Below are positions 37,130-45,882 of a DNA stretch of 64,000 nt, one piece after another. Every line of letters starts with the position of its first letter. The first letter of the stretch is position 1. A program made the translations under genes and the position numbers. Source of the DNA: Verrucomicrobiaceae bacterium. GTDB lineage: Bacteria > Verrucomicrobiota > Verrucomicrobiia > Verrucomicrobiales > Verrucomicrobiaceae. The notes beneath the pieces are model-generated. The model was not told the DNA's origin. It did not search any database and saw nothing but the letters and a program-made list of their open reading frames with translations. The stretch covers positions 1 through 64,000 of the forward strand of contig JAIXZA010000044.1 of the NCBI GenBank assembly GCA_027489965.1. Direction: 5' to 3'.

Positions 37130-38533
37130 CTAACCACCGAGGCGGAAGCCTTTGCCAAATTTACTCTTCGGCATTTTGCCAGGCATCATGCCTTTAGGCA
37201 GTTGTGGCATGCCTCCGCCACCGCCAAAAAGACCGCCAGCCATTTGGGCCATTGCGCCTTTATTGGACATCATTTGCTTCATCATTTCAAACTGCTTCAA
37301 AAGCTGATTCAGCTCCATGACTGGTCGGCCACTCCCCTGAGCGATTCGTTTGCGTCGACTGCCATTGATGATGCCTGGGTTACGACGCTCTTTGGGCGTC
37401 ATTGATAGGATAAGTGCTTCCGTATGCTTCATGCGCTTGTCATCCACACCAGGCATGTTTTTAAGTTTGCTCATGCCCGGGATCATGCCCATCAGCCCTT
37501 CCAGGGGGCCTAGCTTCTTCATGAAGTTCAACTGCTTGAGCATGTCGGTCAGGTCAAACTTGTTCTCCTCCATGCGGCGCATCATGCCCATGGCCTCTTT
37601 TTCATCAATCTCCTGAGCCGCTTTCTCCACCAGACTGACCACGTCGCCCATTCCAAGAATGCGCTGAGCCATGCGGTCAGGGTGGAAGACCTCCAGCTGA
37701 TCCACCTTTTCACCCACACCGAGAAACTTCACTGGGCAGCCTGTGACCTGACGCATGGAAAGCAGGGCACCACCGCGGGCATCCCCGTCCAGCTTGGTCA
37801 TGATCAGACCGGTAATCGTCACCGTCTCATGAAACTTCGTGGCCACACTGACCGCCTGCTGCCCCGTCGCCGCATCTGCCACTAGAAGGGTCTCGCGCGG
37901 CTGCACCAGATCACGAACCTTTTTCAGCTCGCTCAGCAAGGTTTCATCGATCTCTTGGCGTCCTGCCGTATCAAAAATAGCGATTCCACTGCCCTGATCT
38001 TCCAGCCATTTCAAAGCCGCCTTCGTCGCCTTAACGACATCGGTTTCACCCACGGGTGGCACACAGACTGGCACACCGAGCTGCTGCCCCAAGACTTGCA
38101 ACTGCGTCACCGCCGCTGGACGATAAAGGTCAAGGGCAATGAGCAACGGACGTTTACCCTGCTTTTTCAGCCAGTTAGCCAGCTTGGCTGAGGTCGTCGT
38201 CTTACCCGCACCATTCAGACCCACCATGAGAATGCGCTGCGGTGGGCTCAGGTCCAGGTCGGTGGCACCACCACCCAGAATCTTCGCCAGTTCATCGTTG
38301 AAAATTTTAACGATTTGCTGACCAGGACTCACCGTTTTGAGCACTTCTTCGCCCAGCGCGCGAGTCTTGATCGCTTCGATCAGATCCTTGGCCACTTTAA
38401 AATCCACATCCGCTTCCAGTAAAGCCATGCGGATCTCCTTCATGGCATCCGCCACATTGGATTCGCTAATTTTACCCAGTCCGCGCAGCTTGCGGAAGGT
38501 ATCTTCGAGTTTGTCGGTGAGAAGTGAGAACAT
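37130..38533 (-). CDS. ffh: Signal recognition particle protein Ffh
   Basis: A 467-residue SRP GTPase. The N domain precedes the P-loop GLNGAGKTTTSAKLANWL (Gly105-Thr112 core), followed by LDLYRPAAVTQLQVLGQQ, FDTAGRQEIDETLL and MTKLDGDARGGA. The C-terminal M domain is Met-rich and ends with GSRRKRIAQGSGRPVMELN and a Gly/Lys tail. It carries hydrophobic nascent chains to FtsY. Length is normal. SRP RNA is not in this window. A histidine phosphatase lies upstream on the same strand. Confidence 0.98.
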   Translation of the reverse strand: MFSLLTDKLEDTFRKLRGLGKISESNVADAMKEIRMALLEADVDFKVAKDLIEAIKTRALGEEVLKTVSPGQQIVKIFNDELAKILGGGATDLDLSPPQRILMVGLNGAGKTTTSAKLANWLKKQGKRPLLIALDLYRPAAVTQLQVLGQQLGVPVCVPPVGETDVVKATKAALKWLEDQGSGIAIFDTAGRQEIDETLLSELKKVRDLVQPRETLLVADAATGQQAVSVATKFHETVTITGLIMTKLDGDARGGALLSMRQVTGCPVKFLGVGEKVDQLEVFHPDRMAQRILGMGDVVSLVEKAAQEIDEKEAMGMMRRMEENKFDLTDMLKQLNFMKKLGPLEGLMGMIPGMSKLKNMPGVDDKRMKHTEALILSMTPKERRNPGIINGSRRKRIAQGSGRPVMELNQLLKQFEMMKQMMSNKGAMAQMAGGLFGGGGGMPQLPKGMMPGKMPKSKFGKGFRLGG

Positions 38534-38592
38534 GGGAAACGGAAAATCTAGAAGTCAGGTCAAAGAGTGGCGCCCGCAAGCGCCATAAAGGA

Positions 38593-39231
38593 TCAAACAG
38601 GCGGACAATAATTCATGAGTTCAATCTCGAAAGCATGTTTCTTTTCTGGCTGCACTTCCACCACGGTGATGCTGCCATACTCGATGTTAAAATGCGCCAT
38701 ATGTCGCAGCGGCTGCTCCAGCATCAGGGCAAGGATGACGCGGATGATGCCGCCATGACAAAAGACAGCCACGCTTTGATGCGGGTGATCCTGTAGAATT
38801 TGGAGCAGTGCAGGCTGCACCCGCTGGGTCAAATCAGCCGCTGATTCACCATTGGCGATTCCCTGTGTCTCGATGATCTCCAGCCAATCAAACGCGCTCA
38901 CACCAAAATGTTCCTTCACACCATCCCAACGGTGCCCTGTCCAGTCGCCAAAATCCACTTCACGCAGGTCGGGGATCAAGGTCGGTTTTAAATCGCACTG
39001 CTCAGCCAAAGGGGCCAGCGTCTGCTGCACCCGCAGCATGGGGCTAGCGTAAATCGCGTCGATCTTCGTGTCATTCAGCCACTGCGCCACTGCCTGACCA
39101 TGTTTCAATCCCAGAGGCGACAGCGCCATATCGATCCGGCTACCGCCAAAGACTTTATGATAGAGCTCCTCCACCTCGCCATGGCGGACGAGATAAAGCG
39201 TGGTGGGATGATTGGGCAGATGGGATTTCAA
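38593..39231 (-). CDS. Histidine phosphatase superfamily protein (phosphoglycerate mutase-like)
   Basis: A 212-residue branch-1 histidine phosphatase. The motif LYLVRHGEVEELYHKVFGGS gives the phosphohistidine His17 with Arg16; the second catalytic His is in AVFCHGGIIRVILA. The GSRIDMALSPLGLKHGQAVA segment is close to alpha-ribazole phosphatase (CobC/CobZ) and GpmB-like members. No cobalamin genes are nearby, so a broad phosphatase name is safer. It is 59 bases before ffh on the same strand. Confidence 0.88.
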   Translation of the reverse strand: MKSHLPNHPTTLYLVRHGEVEELYHKVFGGSRIDMALSPLGLKHGQAVAQWLNDTKIDAIYASPMLRVQQTLAPLAEQCDLKPTLIPDLREVDFGDWTGHRWDGVKEHFGVSAFDWLEIIETQGIANGESAADLTQRVQPALLQILQDHPHQSVAVFCHGGIIRVILALMLEQPLRHMAHFNIEYGSITVVEVQPEKKHAFEIELMNYCPPV

Positions 39232-39457
39232 GACTCCTTTCCATGGCGCGGACTTGCCCCACCTGCAAGTCTGGAAGGAATGGCAGATCGAAGATGGAAA
39301 GAGGAAACGTAGAGTTCGTCAGTTGGAGGTTCTCCGTTTGTTGTACTGGGGCGCAGTCAATACACAGGTAAAAAACCACGAACGACGAACCAAGCCACCT
39401 CGATTCTGCTGCATCAGCACGTTGACCTGACACGGCACCCGATGTTAACTGAAGACC

Positions 39458-40060
39458 ATGCAAACAACCCGCACCGCGAAGCAGCACCGCAAGACCGCTG
39501 AGACAGACATCCAGATCGAGCTGATCGTGGATGGTTCTGGCCAGTCGCAGATCGATACAGGTGTGCCTTTTTTTGACCACATGCTCACTCTTTTCTCCAA
39601 GCATGGTCTGTTTGACCTGAAGGTGAAAGTCGTGGGTGACATCGCAGTGGATTATCACCACACGGTGGAAGATACAGGCATCGTCCTGGGACAATGCTTC
39701 CGCGAAGCTCTGGGCAATAAAGCCGGCATCACGCGCTACGGTTTCTGGCTGCTGCCCATGGATGAAACCCTCGCGGAGGTGGCCATCGACCTCAGTGGTC
39801 GTTCTTTCCTGAGCTACCACACGCCAGAACGCGTGGAAGCCATCGGTGGCATCAATCGTTTCAGCTTTCAGCTGGTCGAAGAATTCATGCGCGCCTTTAG
39901 CTCCGGCCTGCTGGCCACCCTGCATGTCGAGATTCGTCGCGGACGCGATGCCCATCACATGGCCGAAGCGATGTTCAAAGGCCTCGCCCGCGCTCTGGAT
40001 GTGGCCACCCGCCACGATCCTCGTGTGATCGGAATCCCTAGCACCAAGGACGTTCTCTAA
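39458..40060 (+). CDS. hisB: Imidazoleglycerol-phosphate dehydratase
   Basis: A 200-residue monofunctional HisB (no phosphatase domain). The metal-binding histidine clusters are FFDHMLTLFSKHGLFD, DYHHTVEDTGIVLG and GRDAHHMAEAMFKGLARAL. It removes water from imidazoleglycerol phosphate in histidine synthesis. hisH follows after three bases, but hisA, hisF and others are not adjacent, so the pathway is split. Confidence 0.97.
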   Translation: MQTTRTAKQHRKTAETDIQIELIVDGSGQSQIDTGVPFFDHMLTLFSKHGLFDLKVKVVGDIAVDYHHTVEDTGIVLGQCFREALGNKAGITRYGFWLLPMDETLAEVAIDLSGRSFLSYHTPERVEAIGGINRFSFQLVEEFMRAFSSGLLATLHVEIRRGRDAHHMAEAMFKGLARALDVATRHDPRVIGIPSTKDVL

Positions 40061-40063
40061 CTC

Positions 40064-40690
40064 ATGAATCTAGGTGTGTTAGACTATGGCGCAGGGAATC
40101 TCCGCAGCGTCTTGAACGCCTTCAAGGCCATTGGTACAGAAGCCCAACTCGTCACCGAGCCCAAGGGCTTTGACGACATCGACGTACTTGTGTTTCCAGG
40201 TCAGGGAGCCTTTGGCGACAGCGTGCGCATTTTAAAAGAGACGCATCTCTGGGACCCTCTCAAGGAATGGCTCAAAGAAGAGCGCCCCTACCTCGGCATC
40301 TGTCTGGGGTATCAGCTGCTCTTTGAATCCAGCGAAGAATGCCCGGGCGTGGAAGGTCTCTGCGTGGCTCCTGGCCGCGTGCGTAAATTCCAAGCGGGCG
40401 AAGGTCTGAAAATCCCGCACATGGGCTGGAACAAAGTTCATTGGGAAGCCAACCAGTCCACCTGGTGGAACGGTCTGCCCGATCCTGCGCACCTTTACTT
40501 TGTGCATAGCTACTATCCTGACGTGGCTGATGAATCGCTGGCCCTATGCCGCACGGACTATGGCGTGCCTTTCATTGCCGGCATTGCCAAAGAAAAGCTG
40601 ATGGCAGTGCAGTTCCACCCTGAAAAAAGTCAGGAAGCCGGACTCACCCTGCTGAAAAACTCCGTCGCCACTTTAGCCGCGCGTTCATAG
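40064..40690 (+). CDS. hisH: Imidazole glycerol phosphate synthase glutaminase subunit HisH
   Basis: A 208-residue class I glutamine amidotransferase. It opens with LGVLDYGAGNLRSVLNAF; the nucleophile is Cys80 in LGICLGYQLLFESSEE and the His/Glu pair is in MAVQFHPEKSQEAGL. It supplies ammonia to HisF for imidazole ring closure. Co-transcribed with hisB; hisF is not present in the window. Confidence 0.97.
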   Translation: MNLGVLDYGAGNLRSVLNAFKAIGTEAQLVTEPKGFDDIDVLVFPGQGAFGDSVRILKETHLWDPLKEWLKEERPYLGICLGYQLLFESSEECPGVEGLCVAPGRVRKFQAGEGLKIPHMGWNKVHWEANQSTWWNGLPDPAHLYFVHSYYPDVADESLALCRTDYGVPFIAGIAKEKLMAVQFHPEKSQEAGLTLLKNSVATLAARS

Positions 40691-40699
40691 CCTCTCCTC

Positions 40700-40867
40700 A
40701 TGTCCCGCCGTCGCAGACTCAACCCACCCTGGATTCCCGGTCTTTGGTGGCTGCTGACCATCCTGCTTCTCATCGGCAGCATCTTCGGCTTTTATTATGG
40801 CTTGGCAAAAAGCACTCATTTTGAGCGAGTGCCTGAAAAGGCACAGGCTGGCGCGACGTCGCCTTGA
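40700..40867 (+). CDS. 55-residue single-span membrane protein
   Basis: A small frame beginning ATG 40700, nine bases after hisH. It encodes MSRRRRLNPPWIPGLWW followed by a hydrophobic helix (LLTILLLIGSIFGFYYGLA) and a short charged tail ending in ATSP. The positively charged N-terminus predicts that the N-terminal side stays in the cytoplasm. No family is recognised. Tight spacing after hisH and a clean end before the amidase gene make it a plausible real gene in the same transcript. Confidence 0.65.
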   Translation: MSRRRRLNPPWIPGLWWLLTILLLIGSIFGFYYGLAKSTHFERVPEKAQAGATSP

Positions 40868-40957
40868 TGGGGCCATCGAGATCAATTCCTCTGCGGTTTC
40901 ACAGGGCAGATTGATGCGAAGTCTTGCCATTTGATGACTGCGCCCTAATCTGCGCGC

Positions 40958-42310
40958 ATGTTGTCTCCATTCCTTTCGTCAGGCCTCTTGCTGGCCATGG
41001 CTCTCCTCTTTACCCGCACTGAGCTTAGCGCTCAGACCGTCGCACCCAGTCCGTCTCCGGTCATTGGCGCAGTCACGCCTTCGATCACTGATTCTGCAGC
41101 GCTCAGCAAGCTCAGCGCGCTGGGAAAAGAACCAGACTGGAAGAAGCTGGAAGTCTTTGCTGAAACGATGACCAAGACTGAATTCGAAGCCGCCTGGAGC
41201 GATATCTATTCAGAGGCAAATGCCATGCCACCGCCTTTTCAAATCAGGGACACAGCCATCAGCATCCCAACGGGCCAAGCCAAAGAATCTACGGCCACCG
41301 TGCCTTTTTTAGCCACGGGTGAAAAATCCAAAAACACCTTCAAAGCATCCTGGCGCCGCGCACGCGACTTGCCAGCTCTGGGCAAACGTCCACCGCTAAG
41401 CGATCTCGTCATTGCAATCGACCCCGGCCATATCGGCGGAGCCTATGCCACCATGGAAGAGCGTATGCTAAGCTTTAAAGAGGGTGAGTCCATCCGCGAA
41501 GGTGATCTTTCACTTCTGACCGGCAAGATCCTGAAAGAGCGGCTCATGGCGCTGGGGGCCGTGGCTACCTTAGTGCGTGAAACGGCCGAGCCAGTGACCA
41601 AGAAACGTCCAGAAGACCTCCAGACAGAAGCTTTGGCCGTACTAACCGAGGCGGGCTTTCCTAAACCCGCCCCAACCTACGCGGGTCTGACTGGAGATGC
41701 CAAGCTGCTGACGGTTCAATGGCAGAGTGAAAAACTCTTTTATCGTGTCAGCGAGATCCATGCCCGTGCGGAGCGGGTGAACCAGCAGATCAAGCCCGAC
41801 CTCGTGCTCTGCCTGCATTTCAATGCCGAGTCCTGGGGCGATGCGACCGCGCCTCAGTTCTCCCCAAAGAATCATCTGCACATCCTCGTCAACGGCTGCT
41901 ATGCGCCAGTCGAACTCCAGCAGCAAGACGTGCGCTTTCAGATGCTCCAGCGCCTTCTATCTCGCACTCATGAAGAGGAAATCCCGCTGGCCACAGCCAT
42001 CGCCGCGACGATGAGTCAGACGACGGGATTACCTGCTTATGTTTACACGACACCGAATGCGCGTCATGCCGGAAAGAACCCGTATGTTTATGCACGGAAC
42101 CTGCTAGCTAATCGCTTGTATGAATGTCCTGTCGTCTATTTAGAACCGTTTGTCATGAATCATGAGGAAACCTATCGCCGTCTGCTGTGCGAGCACTACC
42201 TCGGGCGCACACTCATTGGCGGCAAGCTGACCACCAGTGCCATTGAGGACTACATCAACGGCATCGTCAAAGGACTGCTAGCTTACTATCAGACCAATCG
42301 CCCCTCATGA
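40958..42310 (+). CDS. Exported N-acetylmuramoyl-L-alanine amidase (Amidase_3)
   Basis: A 450-residue exported peptidoglycan amidase. After a signal peptide (LLAMALLFTRTELSAQ) come about 120 residues of unassigned sequence and then a zinc amidase domain from LVIAIDPGHIGGAYATM. Zinc ligands should be the His of DPGHIGG, the Glu of EGESIREGDLSLL and the His of LCLHFNAESWGD; the catalytic Glu is probably in CPVVYLEPFVMNHE. There are inserts relative to AmiA/B/C. Its stop overlaps the next start in ATGA. Confidence 0.88.
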   Translation: MLSPFLSSGLLLAMALLFTRTELSAQTVAPSPSPVIGAVTPSITDSAALSKLSALGKEPDWKKLEVFAETMTKTEFEAAWSDIYSEANAMPPPFQIRDTAISIPTGQAKESTATVPFLATGEKSKNTFKASWRRARDLPALGKRPPLSDLVIAIDPGHIGGAYATMEERMLSFKEGESIREGDLSLLTGKILKERLMALGAVATLVRETAEPVTKKRPEDLQTEALAVLTEAGFPKPAPTYAGLTGDAKLLTVQWQSEKLFYRVSEIHARAERVNQQIKPDLVLCLHFNAESWGDATAPQFSPKNHLHILVNGCYAPVELQQQDVRFQMLQRLLSRTHEEEIPLATAIAATMSQTTGLPAYVYTTPNARHAGKNPYVYARNLLANRLYECPVVYLEPFVMNHEETYRRLLCEHYLGRTLIGGKLTTSAIEDYINGIVKGLLAYYQTNRPS

Positions 42311-43749
42311 AAATCCTGCTCATTGGCTGTGGTTTCGTCGGCGAGCGTGCGGCAGACCTCTTTCACGCCGCAGGCCATGAGGTCGTCGGTCTTACCCACT
42401 CACCCGATTCTGCCGCACGCCTCAGTGCCCAGAAGCCCTGGAAAGTGCTCGCGTGCAACATTGCCTCCGCAGCCGATGTCTCTGACCTGCGAAAGCAAAT
42501 CGGTGCCATCGATGCCTTCATTCACTGCGCCAGTTCCAGCAAAGGTGGCCCGGAGATGTATCAGGCCGTCTATGTGGATGGCATGACGCACCTGCTAGCC
42601 AACTTTCCTGAAGCCTGGCCGCTCTACACCAGCAGCACCAGCGTTTACCCACAGATAGATGGCAGCACCGTGGATGAAGCCAGCCCTGCTGAGCCCCCCA
42701 AGGAAACCGGCAGACTGCTACGCGAAGCCGAAAACCTAGCGCTCAATCATCAAGGAGCCGTCGCCAGACTCGCGGGCATCTATGGAGCAGGCCGATCTTT
42801 TTTGCTGAAAAATCTGCTCGAAGGCAGCAGCGGCATCGAGATCAATGAAGGCGCACCTGAAGGGCGGCTGATCAATCAAATCCACGCCGACGATGCCGCC
42901 AACGCGCTTGTGCATCTGCTCACCCAAAAGCTCACCGGCATCTACAACGTCGTCGATGATGCCAAGATGACTCAGCAAGATTGTTTGCTGAAACTGGCCG
43001 CTTTATTCAATCTCCCTGCCCCAGGCATCAAGCCGCCTGACGCTGCCCGTAAGCGAGGCTGGACGCATAAACACGTCTGCAACGGCAAACTGCGCGCCAC
43101 GGGTTGGTCCCCGAAGTTCCCAGATTACTTCAGCGCGCTGAGCGATGATCCAGAGCTTGTCTCCTCAATCCTCAGTCTCGTCAACGATACAGATGAGCAG
43201 CCACTGCACCGCGCTGAAAACATCATTCTGATCGGACTCATGGGCAGTGGCAAATCCACCGTCGGCCGCATCGTGGCACACAAACTCGGCTTTCAATTTG
43301 TGGACACCGATCACCTGATCACCGATCAGGCCCGCTGCTCCATCCCAGAGATTTTCGCCCGCGAAGGCGAGGCCAGCTTCCGCCGGCGCGAGTCAGCCGT
43401 GCTACGCCAGCTGTTAGGTCGGAAGCACACCGTCATCGCCACAGGCGGCGGTATCATCACCCAGCCAGTGAATCTGCCTTTGCTCAAGCACCTGGGCTTC
43501 ATCACCTGGCTAGAGGCCAGCACAGAGCTGCTAGCCCGCCGTACCGCCTCAAATAATGACCGCCCTCTGCTGCGGGGAGAGGAGCCGCCTATCGTCAAGC
43601 TGCACCGCCTCATCCAAGAACGCGCCCCGATCTATAAATCGGTCGCTGACCTGCGCATCCTGACCGATGAACTGACGCAGCAAGAAAGCGCCTATGGCGT
43701 GGCCGAAAGCGCCCGCTTGTTCTTCTCCAAGCGCCAATCCAGTGTGTGA
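42307..43749 (+). CDS. Fusion of NAD-dependent epimerase-like domain and shikimate kinase
   Basis: A 480-residue two-domain protein. Residues 1-290 are an extended SDR/epimerase-like domain: ILLIGCGFVGERAADLF is the dinucleotide-binding end, with YTSSTSVYPQIDG and RLAGIYGAGRSFLLKNLLEG further on. Residues about 298-470 are a full shikimate kinase: P-loop LIGLMGSGKSTVGRIVAHKL, FVDTDHLITDQ, FRRRESAVLRQL and IATGGGIITQP. The kinase part phosphorylates shikimate for aromatic synthesis. What the epimerase part does is unknown. Translation is coupled to the amidase (ATGA). Confidence 0.9.
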   Translation: MKILLIGCGFVGERAADLFHAAGHEVVGLTHSPDSAARLSAQKPWKVLACNIASAADVSDLRKQIGAIDAFIHCASSSKGGPEMYQAVYVDGMTHLLANFPEAWPLYTSSTSVYPQIDGSTVDEASPAEPPKETGRLLREAENLALNHQGAVARLAGIYGAGRSFLLKNLLEGSSGIEINEGAPEGRLINQIHADDAANALVHLLTQKLTGIYNVVDDAKMTQQDCLLKLAALFNLPAPGIKPPDAARKRGWTHKHVCNGKLRATGWSPKFPDYFSALSDDPELVSSILSLVNDTDEQPLHRAENIILIGLMGSGKSTVGRIVAHKLGFQFVDTDHLITDQARCSIPEIFAREGEASFRRRESAVLRQLLGRKHTVIATGGGIITQPVNLPLLKHLGFITWLEASTELLARRTASNNDRPLLRGEEPPIVKLHRLIQERAPIYKSVADLRILTDELTQQESAYGVAESARLFFSKRQSSV

Positions 43750-43822
43750 TAACCTCACCAAACTAGGTGAAGCGCACTTCTTTGGTTGCCGTTTGATTCC
43801 AGACAGGGCATATCCATGACTC

Positions 43823-45166
43823 ATGTCCCCGCCTGCATCCAAGAAATCGTCTCATGGCCATCAGCATTGGCCAATCGTTATTGCCCTCATCGCAGGTGCC
43901 ATAGTTGGAATCATTCTTCAGCAATTCAGCCATCCCGCCAATGGAGCCGCAGCCCCAAGCTGGGTCACTGCCATTCTGGAAGTTTGCCGCTTCATTTCAG
44001 ACCTCTTCCTGCGTGGATTAAAGATGGTCATCGTGCCACTTGTCGTAGCCAGCATCATCAGTGGGATCGCAGGACTCAAGTCGCTGGATGGCTTTGCCCG
44101 TATGGGACTCAAAACCTGGGCCTATTACATCCTCGGCAGCCTCGTTGCCGTATGCGTCGGACTTTTCATGGTCAATACGATCCAGCCTGGCCTGATCGAC
44201 GGGAAATCAAACCCCACACTGAAGGCAGCCATGGAGTCGGCGCTGGGCAGCAAGAATGCTGCGGAGATCGGCAATGTGATGAAAAAAGCTGAGGGTGGCG
44301 CCAGCTCACTTTTAGACATCGTCAGTCGCTCGATTCCGACCAATGTCATTCAGGCCTGTGCGGAGGGTGATCTTTTAGCAATCATCTTCTTCAGCATCCT
44401 CTTTGCTGTAGCCATGGTACTGGTTCCTGGAGGCCCGCCCACCGTGCTGCGGGACCTTTTCAACCAACTGACAGACGTGATGACGCTCATCACCACGTGG
44501 GTCATGAAGTTCACTCCCATTGCTGTTTTCTGCCTGGTCATTCCCGCCATCGCCGAGGTCGGCATCGGCATTTTACAGAACCTCGTGCCCTACGTGCTGA
44601 CAGTGATCAGTGCCCTGGCCCTGCACACGTTCATCATTTTACCGTTGGCTTTAAAGGCCGCTGGTGTGCCACCTTTACAGCACTTCCGGAACATGAGCGA
44701 CTCCATGCTGATGGCCTTTTCAACCGCTTCTTCAACCGCGACCATTCCTGTGACCATGCGCTGCGTACTTGAGGAAGCCAAAGTGTCCGAGCGCGTCGGC
44801 AGCTTTGTGATCCCACTTGGTGCCACAGTGAATATGAATGGCACAGCGCTCTATGAATGTGTCGTGGTCGTCTTTGCGGCGCAGGTGCTGGGCATTGATC
44901 TTTCCCTATCTCAACAGTTCATCATCGTGCTTCTGGCCCTTGTTTCCAGCATCGGTGTGGCAGGCATCCCAGCTGCCAGCCTAGTGGCCATCATCATCAT
45001 CATGCAAAATGCCGGCTTTACCGAAGACATGATCAAAGCCTCACTCGGTCTGATCCTCACCATCGACCGGCCGCTAGACATGGCACGCACCACAGTCAAT
45101 GTCTTTGGCGACACTGTCGGAGCGGTCATCATCGCCAAATCCGAAGGCGAAAAACTAGAGGCCTGA
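43823..45166 (+). CDS. Dicarboxylate/amino acid:cation symporter (DAACS family)
   Basis: A 447-residue inner-membrane transporter with about eight hydrophobic spans and two re-entrant loops. The signature SDSMLMAFSTASSTATIPVT is the HP1 serine-rich loop; FVIPLGATVNMNGTALYE is the TM7 NMNGT motif; AGIPAASLVAIIIIM is HP2 and DRPLDMARTTVNVFGD is TM8, with the conserved Asp and Asn. It imports glutamate, aspartate or C4-dicarboxylates with H+ or Na+. Confidence 0.95.
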   Translation: MSPPASKKSSHGHQHWPIVIALIAGAIVGIILQQFSHPANGAAAPSWVTAILEVCRFISDLFLRGLKMVIVPLVVASIISGIAGLKSLDGFARMGLKTWAYYILGSLVAVCVGLFMVNTIQPGLIDGKSNPTLKAAMESALGSKNAAEIGNVMKKAEGGASSLLDIVSRSIPTNVIQACAEGDLLAIIFFSILFAVAMVLVPGGPPTVLRDLFNQLTDVMTLITTWVMKFTPIAVFCLVIPAIAEVGIGILQNLVPYVLTVISALALHTFIILPLALKAAGVPPLQHFRNMSDSMLMAFSTASSTATIPVTMRCVLEEAKVSERVGSFVIPLGATVNMNGTALYECVVVVFAAQVLGIDLSLSQQFIIVLLALVSSIGVAGIPAASLVAIIIIMQNAGFTEDMIKASLGLILTIDRPLDMARTTVNVFGDTVGAVIIAKSEGEKLEA

Positions 45167-45177
45167 TCCCCAAGGTG

Positions 45178-45501
45178 ATGAATGATCTGGCCGAGCGCAT
45201 GAGAGCCGATCTGGCAGAGATCGGTCGCACCACCATGCCCTTTGGCAAGTATGGTCCGCAGCACTTTCCGCCGAATGGTATCCCCATCTATGATATCCCC
45301 GCAGAGTATTTGGGCTGGTTTGCCAATAAGGCAGGCTTTCCCAAAGGCCGGTTAGGCGAGCTCTTGCGCATGGTGCATCAAATGAAAGCTGACGGATCAG
45401 ACATTGCCTTTGACGACTTCCGGAAGAAAAACGGCTACACGACGCTGCGGACGCCGAAACAAAAATCCTGGGTTATCTCTGGATCAACCGAAGCCTCCTA
45501 A
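45178..45501 (+). CDS. DUF3820 family protein
   Basis: A 107-residue cytoplasmic protein. The core TTMPFGKYGPQHFPPNGIPI, DIPAEYLGWFANKAGFPKG and GRLGELLRMVHQMKADGSD is the DUF3820 family ('putative quorum-sensing-regulated virulence factor'-like). ATG 45178 is used; GTG 45175 is equivalent in frame. It lies 11 bases after the symporter. Its function is not established. Confidence 0.85.
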   Translation: MNDLAERMRADLAEIGRTTMPFGKYGPQHFPPNGIPIYDIPAEYLGWFANKAGFPKGRLGELLRMVHQMKADGSDIAFDDFRKKNGYTTLRTPKQKSWVISGSTEAS

Positions 45502-45520
45502 TAAGCTGGCATCAAACGCC

Positions 45521-45880
45521 TCAGGGACGCGTGAGACTGACCGCGACAAAGTCGCAACCAGGCAGAATTCGCTTCCTGAGCTGAATGCTCACTGAAGCAA
45601 TGGCGTATTCGGATAAAAGAAAACTGGCGATTTCAGCAGCGAGCGTCTCGATCAATTGGCGCGGGCGGACCGCGGCGAGCGTCCGTAAATCCAGCGCCAC
45701 AGCGGCGTAATCGACGGTCTTGGACAAATCGTCCTGCATGTCTTCAAAGCGCCCCAGGAGCCGCAGCGTGATGTCCGCTTGAAGCGTCTGCCAGCCAGCA
45801 CGTTCCTCGTCGGGCACACCAATGCGCACTGGCAACTCAAGACCCTGGATGTGGATGCAATCTGTAGTTTCGACACTCAT
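45521..45880 (-). CDS. folB: Dihydroneopterin aldolase
   Basis: A 119-residue FolB-type enzyme of folate synthesis, cleaving dihydroneopterin. Landmarks: DCIHIQGLELPVRIGVPDEE (catalytic Glu region), QTLQADITLRL, TVDYAAVALDLRTL and the RQLIETLAAEIASFLLSEY helix. FolB acts as an octamer. The gene is two bases after the PilT-like gene and in the same direction. folP and folK are not adjacent. Confidence 0.92.
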   Translation of the reverse strand: MSVETTDCIHIQGLELPVRIGVPDEERAGWQTLQADITLRLLGRFEDMQDDLSKTVDYAAVALDLRTLAAVRPRQLIETLAAEIASFLLSEYAIASVSIQLRKRILPGCDFVAVSLTRP

Positions 45881-45882
45881 GA

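Noticed and set aside
39155..40015. 286-codon minus-strand frame opposite hisB
   Set aside because: Antisense shadow of hisB; the plus strand carries the conserved His motifs.
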